The translations under genes and the position numbers were made by a program. Below are positions 25,775-34,035 of a stretch of DNA of 34,035 nt, one piece after another. Every line of letters begins with the position of its first letter. Position 1 is the first letter of the stretch. Under the pieces are notes generated by a model. The model saw nothing but the letters and a program-made list of their open reading frames with translations, was not told the origin of the DNA and did no database searches. The DNA is from Clostridiales bacterium (GTDB lineage Bacteria > Bacillota > Clostridia > Oscillospirales > JAAYOS01): assembly GCA_012520195.1 (NCBI GenBank), contig JAAYOS010000082.1, positions 1 to 34,035 of the forward strand, in the 5' to 3' direction.

Positions 25775-27133
25775 ATGCTGAATACATTTGACATATTAGA
25801 AACAATAAAAATGATAGATGAGGAGCACCTGGATATACGCACGGTTACTATGGGAATATCGCTGCGTGACTGTGCTTCAGATAGTGTTAACAAGGTAGCG
25901 GATAAAATATATGATAAGATTTGCAGACGTGCCGAAAAGCTGGTTGCTACATGCGATGACATTGCCGGAGAATACGGAATACCCATAATCAACAAACGGG
26001 TATCAGTAACCCCCGTATCCTTTCTCTGCGATTCGGTTGAAAGCGACGATGTCATACCTTTAGCGCACGCTATGCAGCGTGCAGCAGAAACAGTAGGGAT
26101 AAACTTCATTGGCGGATTCTCTGCCTTAGTTCATAAGGGATTTACTCTTGGAGACAGACGCCTCATAGGTGCAATTCCACAGGCACTTGCTGAGACCGAA
26201 TGTGTGTGTTCCTCAGTCAATGTGGCGACTACAAGGGCAGGCATAAACATGGATGCAGTGGATGAAATGGGGCAGATTATAAAGAGCACGGCGTTTCTCT
26301 CAAAGGAGAAAGACTCAATTGGATGTGCAAAGCTTGTTGTGTTTGCAAATGCACCTGAAGATAACCCCTTTATGGCAGGTGCTTTTCATGGATTTGGAGA
26401 GGCGGAGTGCGCCATCAATGTTGGTGTATCCGGGCCGGGTGTAGTGCTATCTGCTGTGGAGCGGGCGGGCAACTGCAGTCTTTCAGAACTAGCGGAAATC
26501 ATAAAGCGCACTGCGTTTAAGATTACACGGATGGGACAGTTGGCTGCTAACGAGGCTTCAAGGAGGCTTGGAGCCGAGTTCGGTATTGTTGACCTCTCTC
26601 TGGCTCCAACTCCTGCACTGGGGGATTCGGTGGCGAGGATTCTTGAGGCTATGGGACTGGAGGTCGTCGGTACGCACGGCTCTACTGCTGCGCTGGCAAT
26701 GCTTAATGATGCGGTCAAGAAGGGCGGTGTGATGGCGTCATCCCATGTTGGTGGACTTTCTGGTGCCTTTATTCCGGTTTCGGAGGATGCAGGGATGATT
26801 GAGGCAGCAGCTGCGTGCTCTCTCACTCTCGACAAGCTTGAGGCAATGACTGCTGTCTGCTCTGTGGGACTGGATATGATAGCAGTTCCCGGAGAAACAC
26901 CTGCATCTACAATTTCGGCAATAATTGCTGATGAGATTGCTATTGGAACAATCAACAACAAGACCACTGCGGTTCGAATTATACCGGTTTACGGTAAAGG
27001 AGTTGGAGATAGCGTCAGCTATGGCGGGTTACTGGGTGAAGCTCCAATAATGCCGGTTCACTCCGGATCTTCTTCCTCATTTATCGCCCGGGGTGGGCGA
27101 ATTCCTGCACCGATTCACAGTCAACGAAATTAG
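25775..27133 (+). CDS. DUF711 / UPF0210 (PFL family) protein
   Basis: [100 protein letters not shown]; follows the UPF0237 gene as in many bacteria. Confidence 0.92.
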   Translation: MLNTFDILETIKMIDEEHLDIRTVTMGISLRDCASDSVNKVADKIYDKICRRAEKLVATCDDIAGEYGIPIINKRVSVTPVSFLCDSVESDDVIPLAHAMQRAAETVGINFIGGFSALVHKGFTLGDRRLIGAIPQALAETECVCSSVNVATTRAGINMDAVDEMGQIIKSTAFLSKEKDSIGCAKLVVFANAPEDNPFMAGAFHGFGEAECAINVGVSGPGVVLSAVERAGNCSLSELAEIIKRTAFKITRMGQLAANEASRRLGAEFGIVDLSLAPTPALGDSVARILEAMGLEVVGTHGSTAALAMLNDAVKKGGVMASSHVGGLSGAFIPVSEDAGMIEAAAACSLTLDKLEAMTAVCSVGLDMIAVPGETPASTISAIIADEIAIGTINNKTTAVRIIPVYGKGVGDSVSYGGLLGEAPIMPVHSGSSSSFIARGGRIPAPIHSQRN

Positions 27134-27141
27134 AAACCAAA

Positions 27142-27170
27142 TTGTAATAAATGCCAGCAAATGATATACT
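27142..27170 (+). promoter_or_regulatory. Sigma-A-type promoter upstream of tldD
   Basis: TTGTAA (27142-27147), 17-nt spacer, TATACT (27165-27170). Confidence 0.65.
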
Positions 27171-27198
27171 ATGTAGGTAAACCAAAAATCTTTGAGCA

Positions 27199-27230
27199 CA
27201 ATAGAATCTTGTGACAATAGAATCTGTTGA
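27199..27230 (+). repeat. Tandem 16-nt direct repeat in the tldD leader
   Basis: CAATAGAATCTTGTGA / CAATAGAATCTGTTGA; 11-nt exact core at 27199 and 27215. Confidence 0.75.
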
Positions 27231-27267
27231 ACTCTCTTAGGGCCAACTAATTGTAGGGGGGATTTGA

Positions 27268-28647
27268 TTGCTAAAAGACCTGATATCCCATTATAGGGGA
27301 GAGCTGCAGGACCACACCGAGCTTCGGGCTCAAGTTAACAGAAACCGTGGTGTTGCTCTCGTAGGGGGAAACCTCGTAAGCAACTCACGCTCTGAGCAGA
27401 GCGGCGTATCCGCAAGAATGTACAAAAACGGTGTATATGGATTTGCGTCCAGTGCGGAGTACAGTGATGAGATCATCCGTGAGGTTCTCAGGGCAGCAGA
27501 AGAAAACGCATTCTTTTTGAGCTCTCGTGTGAAGAAAAACAGGGGACCGCTGCCTCCGCTGAAAGAGGGCACTATAAAACTAGATAGGGAAGTAAAAGAT
27601 GCCGAACAGAAGCGGTATATTGAGTTTGCAAGGGAGCTCGACAGCTATATTGCTGAGAAGTACCCAAAGTTGGCAAGCAGAAGTGTTAATGTCCGTTGTG
27701 ATTCAATGGAGAAGCTTTTGGTTGTCAGCAACGGACACAACTCCCACTCACTGTCGCCGCGGAGTTTCATATACGTCACATTTACTCTTCAGGCAGCAGA
27801 CGGTGTTCCTGTTGAGCTGTACAAGGTATTTGGTGGTGGCGAATATTTTGATGATGTCTTTTCAACTCCTGAGAAACTGTATGACGGCCTTGAGGAACTA
27901 TATAATGCACTAGTTCAGAAGGCTGAAGGTGTCTACCCCGATGCAGGCTATAAGCAAGTTGTTATGCACCCAAATCTTGCAGGTATTCTTGCACATGAGG
28001 CAGTAGGCCATACCGTAGAGGCTGACCTGGTCCTTGGAGGCTCAGTTGCCGCCCATAACCTCAACAAGCAGGTTGCAAGCGAGATAGTGACGATGGTGGA
28101 CTTTGCCCATACAGCGCTCGGAGAGACAGCTCCGCTTCCCATATACGTCGATGATGAAGGAACACTTTGCGAAGATGCGGTACTAATCAAGGACGGCATC
28201 CTGGTCGGTTATATGAACAGCAGAGAGACTGCGAATCATTTTGGAATGAAGCCTGCGGGAAATGCCCGTGCATATCTCTTCTCGGATGAACCGTTGATCC
28301 GCATGCGCAATACTGCAATCCTTCCAGGCAAAGATAAATTAGAGGATATTATTGCTTCGGTAGACGATGGGTACTATCTGACCGAAACAAATAACGGACA
28401 GGCCGACATGACAGGAGAGTTCATGTTTGGTATCTCTATGGGATATGAAATCAAAAACGGTAAGCTGGGTAGGGCTATTAGGGACACTACAATATCCGGT
28501 GTTGCATTTGAGATGCTGAAAACGGTAGACATGCTATCGGATGACATGATATGGACATGCTCCGGCATGTGCGGCAAGAAACAGCCGATACCCGTCGGTA
28601 TGGGCGGCCCCGCAATCAAATGCAGGGTCAACATCGGCGGAAGATAG
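27268..28647 (+). CDS. tldD: TldD-family metalloprotease
   Basis: HEAVGHTVEADLVLGGSVAAHNLNKQVASE (HExxxH metalloprotease motif); GEFMFGISMGYEIKNGKLGRAIRDTTISG; CSGMCGKKQPIPVGMGGPAIKC. TTG start after GGGGGGAT. Confidence 0.94.
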   Translation: MLKDLISHYRGELQDHTELRAQVNRNRGVALVGGNLVSNSRSEQSGVSARMYKNGVYGFASSAEYSDEIIREVLRAAEENAFFLSSRVKKNRGPLPPLKEGTIKLDREVKDAEQKRYIEFARELDSYIAEKYPKLASRSVNVRCDSMEKLLVVSNGHNSHSLSPRSFIYVTFTLQAADGVPVELYKVFGGGEYFDDVFSTPEKLYDGLEELYNALVQKAEGVYPDAGYKQVVMHPNLAGILAHEAVGHTVEADLVLGGSVAAHNLNKQVASEIVTMVDFAHTALGETAPLPIYVDDEGTLCEDAVLIKDGILVGYMNSRETANHFGMKPAGNARAYLFSDEPLIRMRNTAILPGKDKLEDIIASVDDGYYLTETNNGQADMTGEFMFGISMGYEIKNGKLGRAIRDTTISGVAFEMLKTVDMLSDDMIWTCSGMCGKKQPIPVGMGGPAIKCRVNIGGR

Positions 28648-28661
28648 GGAGGGGATGACTT

Positions 28662-29960
28662 ATGAAGACAAACCGCGAGATTGCGGAGTATACACTTGAA
28701 GCCCTGAGAAAAGCCGGCGCCGACCACGCTCAGTGCATTGTATCACACGGTAATGTAGACGAACTTAATGCGGATAGCGGCGAGTTCAGTCTAATGCGTA
28801 CGCTCTTTAACAGCTCTGTCTCAATGAAAGTGTTAAAGGACGGGAAAAAGGGCACTGCCTCGGTCAACAAAACCGATAAAGAGACTATCGACAACGCAGT
28901 GAAGGACTGTATCGCTGCAGCTGAGTCATCAGTTGCAGACAGAGCCGAAAGTATCGCTGAATTAGAAAAAAATGAACACTTCGTTGTTGGAGTCGTGGAA
29001 CCCGACAGAGACAAACTGTTCGATAGGCTTCAGGAGTATCTGCAGGATGTTAGCAAAGAATATCCAAAGGTAGTAATCGAGCAGTTAATCTCATCCTTTA
29101 CGCGAGCCAGCACCCTTCTAATGAATACAAACGGTGTAGTTTATGAATATGACTACGGTGGATACGATTTGAGCTCGATGTTTTCGGCCAGTGAAGGGGA
29201 GAAGTCATCATCCTTTGTGGGGTATGGCGGAGATTTTGAAAATCTCGATAATAAGCTCATCGATTTTGGCATGATGAGAATCCTGCTGGAAGAGAGTGAA
29301 AAGCAACTGGACACAAAGCCAGTTGAGGGTAAGTTTGCAGGAAAGATCGTTATAACACCAGCCTGCCTCGACAGCATATTGATGGTTATTTTCCGAAACT
29401 TCATCTCGGACACCATGCTGATAAACGGCACAAGTATGTGGAAAGACAGTCTGGGCAAGAAGGTCGCCTCCGACAAGCTATCAGTTTCAACCGTTCCCCT
29501 TGACAAGCGCGTTGTATGTGGTGAGAGATTCACCGCAGAGGGCTACAGAAGTGAAAACATGGACATTATCAAAGACGGTGTTCTGAAGAACTTCATGCTC
29601 TCACAGTATGGTGCCAATAAGACCGGCTTTACACGAGCGAAGAACCTCAGTTACAATTTTGCTGTTCAGCCGGGGGATGAGTCACATGATGAGATCATCC
29701 GGTCGATTGACAGAGGAATACTCCTTAACCGTTTTTCAGGCGGTATGCCCAGTGTAAACGGAGACTTTTCAGGTGTAGCTAAAAACAGCTTCCTGATTGA
29801 GAACGGCAAAGTAACGGCACCAATCAGTGAGACTATGATTAGCGGAAACCTGGCTGATATGCTTAACAATGTTATTGCAGTCTCTGCAGACACTGTATGT
29901 GATGGAGTATCGATCCTGCCTTGGATAGCATTCGACGGCATCACCATTTCGGGAAAATAG
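28662..29960 (+). CDS. TldE/PmbA-family protein, partner of TldD
   Basis: TldD/PmbA fold without the HExxxH motif (GKIVITPACLDSILMVIFRNFISDTMLINGTSMWKDSLGKKVAS; SGGMPSVNGDFSGVAKNSFLIENGKVTAPISETMISGNLADML); adjacent to tldD; RBS GGAGGGG. Confidence 0.92.
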   Translation: MKTNREIAEYTLEALRKAGADHAQCIVSHGNVDELNADSGEFSLMRTLFNSSVSMKVLKDGKKGTASVNKTDKETIDNAVKDCIAAAESSVADRAESIAELEKNEHFVVGVVEPDRDKLFDRLQEYLQDVSKEYPKVVIEQLISSFTRASTLLMNTNGVVYEYDYGGYDLSSMFSASEGEKSSSFVGYGGDFENLDNKLIDFGMMRILLEESEKQLDTKPVEGKFAGKIVITPACLDSILMVIFRNFISDTMLINGTSMWKDSLGKKVASDKLSVSTVPLDKRVVCGERFTAEGYRSENMDIIKDGVLKNFMLSQYGANKTGFTRAKNLSYNFAVQPGDESHDEIIRSIDRGILLNRFSGGMPSVNGDFSGVAKNSFLIENGKVTAPISETMISGNLADMLNNVIAVSADTVCDGVSILPWIAFDGITISGK

Positions 29961-30019
29961 TTCAAGAGAGTAAAAGCAGAAGGACAGAACAATTCTTCTT
30001 GAATCAAAAATGAATATAG

Positions 30020-30072
30020 GGGAGGCTTTCTCTGCCAGAAATACTAGCGGAGAAAGCCTCCCTTTAGTTTTC
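30020..30072. terminator. Terminator between convergent tldE and the ABC transporter gene
   Basis: GGGAGGCTTTCTCTGC (30020-30035) / GCGGAGAAAGCCTCCC (30047-30062), 16-bp stem with one G-U, followed by TTTAGTTTT. Confidence 0.85.
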
Positions 30073-30087
30073 GTTATGGAAACTCTT

Positions 30088-33000
30088 CTATTCGGTGCGC
30101 AGTGCTTCTACCGGATCCTTCTTCGCAGCAATTCTTGAGGGGATGAGACCCGCAATAAATGTGAGCAGCATACTGATAATGATCAGCACTCCTCCAGCTG
30201 TCAGAGGCAGTATGGCACTGAGTGATGAAATGCCTGTAAGAGTTTGAATAATCGCGTTGATTGGTATAATCAGAAGCAGTGTAATACCGATACCCAAGAA
30301 ACCTGATGCAAAACCGACAACTAGTGTCTCGGCATTAAATACTCTAGAGATATCCTTCTTGGAGGCACCGATGCTTCGGAGAATACCGATTTCCTTAGTG
30401 CGTTCCAGTACGGAAATATATGTTATTATGCCTATCATTATTGAAGATACTACCAGGGAAATCGCGACAAACGCTATCAACACATAGGATATTGCGTTAA
30501 TGATCGTTGTAACTGATGACATTAACAGTGCCACATAGTCGGTGTACACTATTTTGTCCTCTTCCTCAACCGAGTTGTTATATTCAGTAATAATGTCTGC
30601 AATCCTGTCCTTTGCCTCGAAGGTAGCGGTGAAGAGACTTATTCTCTTGGGACTCTGTCGGTCTACATAACCCAGAGCTTTGAGGTTATCTTCGTATGTG
30701 GACTCGGAGACGGATGAGGGCATATATTTATCAAACAACTTTGCCAGCTCAGACTCTGGCAGCTCGGAAATAGTTGCATCGAATGCATAAGACAGCTCGT
30801 CGGTCGTTTGAGACCCTAGTCGTTGCTGAACTTCAGCAGCATACTCTTCTTGAACTCTTTGTGCCATCATCTCGCGTACCGAGGTAAAGAGCGTTTCGTC
30901 GTCCATTTCAGAGATATACCCTGTGACGGTCTCAAGGTCAACTCCCATCTCTTCGGCATACATCTGAGCCATTACCGTCTCAACATATTCCCGTGTCATC
31001 GATGCCATCTGTTGCTCAGTAACTTGTTCGATGTATTCAGGACTTGGAACCGACATTATTTCGGTGTATATTGCTGCCTTTCTGGCGTTTTCGAGTGATG
31101 AGAAGTACTCGGTAACTAAAGTGGCTTTTTCACTATCTGAAACCTCTTCTTCGTCGGATAGGAATGGGAGACCTGTTAATACATCTGTTTCGGGGTTCTC
31201 TAGCTGTGCCTTGATAAGTTCGCTACTCTCGGACAAATCAATAATATAGTCAGTGAGTGCGGAAGTATAACCGATGGCTCCTGTCATCATAGAAGCAGAG
31301 GCATCCGGATTTTGACGGATAATACCGGTAATCTTCAAATCGATCCCATTTTCGTACAGCAGGGATAAACCTGTGCTGCTGCCGCTTACATCTTTATACG
31401 TTTTGCTGGTGCTGTCGTATTGATAGAACTCCCATGACGGGATAAAACTGAAGGTCTTGTCACAGATTTCGCTATATGACCACTTTTCCTGCTTGATATC
31501 AATCTTCTCGCCCTTTGCAGATGCTATCATCACTTCGCGCATCTCGTCTATCGATTTTAGACCCAGACCGTAAAGGATGAGGTCACTTATCTCGTTGTTG
31601 CGGTCAACGATCAGGACGAGTTCGTCATAGGATTCCGGCCATTTGCCGTAAACGAGGTCATATTGCTCGTAGAGGAGGTCGTTTACCAGCGCATCTCCTT
31701 CGCCAGGAAGAATTTCCTCCCAAATCTTTATGGTTGAATAGTCTGTATATCTCGACATATTGAACATGCTCGATATAGAGCCTGAATTGCTTCCCTGTGT
31801 CCCGCTTTGTCCTGACATATCCTCAGAACTGCCTGACGGTCCCGTTGACATCAGAGAATCCATTAGGGCTGATATATCCGATTTGATGATATTATTATCC
31901 TCATCTTTGGTATAGATGTTGTAGTCTATATCATAGGTGTACTGTATAGCACTAAGCAGCTCGTCGAGTTCGGTGTCTGTCTCGAGGAACTTGTTGAACG
32001 CATGCAAGTTGTTTTTTGTAGTTGCATCAGTATTGAGTGCATTCGAGAGCTCATATGTTACCGAGGATGAATATACGGCATCAAGGTCGTGGGAAATATC
32101 CTTTTGTCGGGCTCCCATAATCGATGTCATCATGGCACCCATATCCATAGTCTCAGCTTCAATAATTATGGGATAGGATGATAGTGTGGCCTCCTGCACC
32201 GAATCAATATATGTCTGAAACCCGTTCGAGATGGAGAGAATCAGTGCAATCCCGATGATGCCTATGCTTCCCGCAAAAGATGTGAGAAGAGTTCGGGCTT
32301 TCTTTGTAAGGAGATTGTTAAAGGAGAGGGAGAGTGCAGTAAAGAAGGACATTGCGTTCTTTCTCTTTGCCTTTCTCGCCCTTTTTGTCTTCATCTGCTT
32401 CTTAGGAGTTGATTTCTCAACCAATAAATCACTTGAGTATGGATTTGAATCGTCGGTTACATTGCCGTCAAGAAGCTTGATTATCCTTGTAGAGTACTTC
32501 TCAGCAAGTTCCGAGTTATGAGTTACCATTATGATGAGCCGGTCTTTTGATATCTCCTTAAGTATTTCAAGGACAGAGACGCTTGTCTCTGAGTCGAGGG
32601 CACCGGTGGGCTCGTCGGCGAGAAGAATCTCTGGGTCATTTACAAGAGCTCTCGCTATGGCGACACGCTGCATCTGTCCTCCGGATAGTTGATTTGGCTT
32701 CTTTTTAAGCTGGTCTGCGAGACCAACCTGTGTGAGCGCATCAATTGCCCTTCTTCTGCGTTCTGATTTTGACACTCCGGAGAGCGTGAGGGCGAGCTCG
32801 ACATTGGCGAGCACTGTCTGATGCGAAATGAGATTGTAGTTCTGGAAGACAAATCCGACTGAACGGTTTCTGTATTCGTCATAATCGCGGTCAGTGAAGT
32901 TCTTAGTTGACCGACCGTTCACAGATAAATCGCCGCTTGTATAGCGATCGAGGCCTCCGATTATATTGAGCAGGGTTGTCTTTCCACACCCCGATGGTCC

Positions 33001-33111
33001 TAGTATAGATACAAACTCATTCTGTCTGAATTCTAGGGATACGCCTCTCAGCGCTTCCACTTTTGTATCTCCAGATTGATATACTTTTACAATATTGGTC
33101 AGCTTCAGCAT
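30088..33111 (-). CDS. Single-chain ABC transporter: MacB-type ATPase fused to FtsX-type permease with large extracellular domain
   Basis: [25 protein letters not shown] (Walker A); [38 protein letters not shown] (signature/Walker B); C-terminal TMs with [31 protein letters not shown] and [18 protein letters not shown]. Confidence 0.92.
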   Translation of the reverse strand: MLKLTNIVKVYQSGDTKVEALRGVSLEFRQNEFVSILGPSGCGKTTLLNIIGGLDRYTSGDLSVNGRSTKNFTDRDYDEYRNRSVGFVFQNYNLISHQTVLANVELALTLSGVSKSERRRRAIDALTQVGLADQLKKKPNQLSGGQMQRVAIARALVNDPEILLADEPTGALDSETSVSVLEILKEISKDRLIIMVTHNSELAEKYSTRIIKLLDGNVTDDSNPYSSDLLVEKSTPKKQMKTKRARKAKRKNAMSFFTALSLSFNNLLTKKARTLLTSFAGSIGIIGIALILSISNGFQTYIDSVQEATLSSYPIIIEAETMDMGAMMTSIMGARQKDISHDLDAVYSSSVTYELSNALNTDATTKNNLHAFNKFLETDTELDELLSAIQYTYDIDYNIYTKDEDNNIIKSDISALMDSLMSTGPSGSSEDMSGQSGTQGSNSGSISSMFNMSRYTDYSTIKIWEEILPGEGDALVNDLLYEQYDLVYGKWPESYDELVLIVDRNNEISDLILYGLGLKSIDEMREVMIASAKGEKIDIKQEKWSYSEICDKTFSFIPSWEFYQYDSTSKTYKDVSGSSTGLSLLYENGIDLKITGIIRQNPDASASMMTGAIGYTSALTDYIIDLSESSELIKAQLENPETDVLTGLPFLSDEEEVSDSEKATLVTEYFSSLENARKAAIYTEIMSVPSPEYIEQVTEQQMASMTREYVETVMAQMYAEEMGVDLETVTGYISEMDDETLFTSVREMMAQRVQEEYAAEVQQRLGSQTTDELSYAFDATISELPESELAKLFDKYMPSSVSESTYEDNLKALGYVDRQSPKRISLFTATFEAKDRIADIITEYNNSVEEEDKIVYTDYVALLMSSVTTIINAISYVLIAFVAISLVVSSIMIGIITYISVLERTKEIGILRSIGASKKDISRVFNAETLVVGFASGFLGIGITLLLIIPINAIIQTLTGISSLSAILPLTAGGVLIIISMLLTFIAGLIPSRIAAKKDPVEALRTE

Positions 33112-33136
33112 ATAAAGGTACTCTCTTTCGTTATAT

Positions 33137-33205
33137 ATTTATTTATACATTTATTTCTCTATATATTTATTTTTCTATGTGTTTCAATATTTATTTCTCT
33201 ATATA
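33137..33205. repeat. Degenerate AT-rich direct repeats (ATTTATTT[C/T]TCTAT) between marR-type gene and ABC gene
   Basis: ATTTATTTATACAT (33137), ATTTATTTCTCTATATA (33149), ATTTATTTTTCTATGTG (33165), ATTTATTTCTCTATATA (33189). Confidence 0.65.
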
Positions 33206-33206
33206 A

Positions 33207-33668
33207 TTAATTCTCTAAGTCAAAATCCTTAGACACTTCGGCAACGGTTCGGCTAAATTTCGTCAGCAGGTCTACAAACTTATCCATATTGGCTTTTCCA
33301 AATCTTTCAGATACTTTATCGAAAAAAACAGCAGCTATTTTATCAGCTTCAGACTTTGCCCTAAGTCCCTTGTCAGTGAGTGTGACAATGGTATTCCTTC
33401 TGTCAGACTTGTCCGGTCTCCTTGATATCAGCTGTCTTTCTTCAAGATTTCTCAACATTTTTGATACTGCTGGACCCGATATGTTTAGTTCTGTAACTAT
33501 GGATGACACATATACAGGCTCTGATCCTTGTTTCTTGGCCAGGCAATGAAGAATACCAAGAAAAAAGTATTCACGTTCGGTTATGCCGTCAAGGCGGTTA
33601 GAGAAATCTAGCTTTCGCATGTTTCGTATGGCGGTAAACAGGTCGCTTGGCACTTGCAGTGTATCCAT
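33207..33668 (-). CDS. MarR-family transcriptional regulator
   Basis: LHCLAKKQGSEPVYVSSIVTELNISGPAVSKMLRNLEERQLISRRPDKSDRRNTIVTLTDKGLRAKSEADK: winged-helix MarR motif. Start MDTLQVPSDL at 33668 with GGAGGAAG upstream. Confidence 0.93.
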   Translation of the reverse strand: MDTLQVPSDLFTAIRNMRKLDFSNRLDGITEREYFFLGILHCLAKKQGSEPVYVSSIVTELNISGPAVSKMLRNLEERQLISRRPDKSDRRNTIVTLTDKGLRAKSEADKIAAVFFDKVSERFGKANMDKFVDLLTKFSRTVAEVSKDFDLEN

Positions 33669-33717
33669 ACTTCCTCCTTCTAAGATAATATATATTACTA
33701 CTTTCACTAGATTGCTA

Positions 33718-33744
33718 GATAACTAAGATAACTAAGATAACTAG
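33718..33744. repeat. Three tandem 9-bp repeats upstream of the MarR gene
   Basis: GATAACTAA GATAACTAA GATAACTAG at 33718, 33727, 33736. Confidence 0.85.
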
Positions 33745-33755
33745 ATTCGGAATAG

Positions 33756-33768
33756 TTAACCTGGTTAA
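33756..33768. promoter_or_regulatory. Candidate MarR operator (inverted repeat)
   Basis: TTAACC-T-GGTTAA palindrome inside the spacer of a possible minus-strand promoter (TTGTCA at 33778-33773, 18 nt, TATTCC at 33754-33749). Confidence 0.45.
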
Positions 33769-33916
33769 TAATTGACAACACTAAATATTATAGACACAAA
33801 ATTTGACTTTATGTTAATAAAATGTGAATTTTGATTGCGCTGCAAATTGTAAGCTAAAGTGAAACACTTTTCTCTGTCATTCTGTCATAATGTTATCTTA
33901 AAATACAACCTTATTT

Positions 33917-33954
33917 ATATTCAACAAGATATCTCGTAATATTCAATAAGATAT
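33917..33954 (+). repeat. 16-bp direct repeat pair with 22-bp period upstream of/overlapping a -10 element
   Basis: ATATTCAACAAGATAT (33917-33932) and ATATTCAATAAGATAT (33939-33954), 15/16 identical; TATAAT at 33952-33957. Confidence 0.75.
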
Positions 33955-34020
33955 AATGCGAAAATACGATGTGAAAATATGCGGTCAGTTGCATACTGCG
34001 CAAAGAGGAAGATACATATT

Positions 34021-34035
34021 ATGCGAAAAATGCGC
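34021..34035 (+). CDS. Possible start of a CDS truncated by the window edge (ATG CGA AAA ATG CGC)
   Basis: ATG preceded by AGAGGAAG at about 10 nt, downstream of a TATAAT-containing region; only 5 codons visible. Confidence 0.3.

Noticed and set aside
26386-26967. 193-aa antisense ORF within the DUF711 gene
   Set aside because: Ala/Ser/Pro-rich mirror translation of the sense codons with no RBS or family motif.
29961-30003. TTCAAGA/TCTTGAA inverted repeat after tldE
   Set aside because: Only 7-bp A/T-rich arms separated by 29 nt; the strong hairpin at 30020-30062 explains termination better.
1-34035. CRISPR arrays, transposons, prophage, tRNA/rRNA genes
   Set aside because: No regularly spaced long repeats, transposase-like proteins, phage proteins, tRNA-like cloverleaf or rRNA sequence recognised.

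Overview
This 34 kb window is a gene-dense, mostly core-genome segment of a low/mid-GC Firmicutes (Clostridia-like) chromosome. I see no rRNA, tRNA, CRISPR array, transposase or phage genes. Left to right it contains: a truncated livF-type ABC ATPase; a CBS-ACT (AcuB-like) protein; ilvE (-); a secreted copper-amine-oxidase-like/deacetylase-fold protein leading a tightly coupled run thiI-cinA-miaB-mutS-mutL-miaA-hfq; an orphan HlyD-like adaptor; a reduced division cluster (yggS/ylmE-sepF-divIVA-ileS-lspA-rluD); a TPP riboswitch with a readable terminator/antiterminator controlling thiT; a large lipoprotein (-) fusing a GHL10/YngK-like domain to an Amidase_3 domain; an ACT-domain protein (UPF0237) with its DUF711/UPF0210 partner; a tldD-tldE pair; and a MarR-type regulator with a single-chain MacB/FtsX-type ABC transporter (-). 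I found no convincing new multi-gene system. The best leads are a deacetylase-fold protein lacking the metal-binding motifs, the GHL10-amidase fusion, the uncharacterised ACT-DUF711 pair, the orphan adaptor beside sepF, and several repeat or hairpin elements in intergenic regions. All family calls come from reading motifs by eye; no searches were run.
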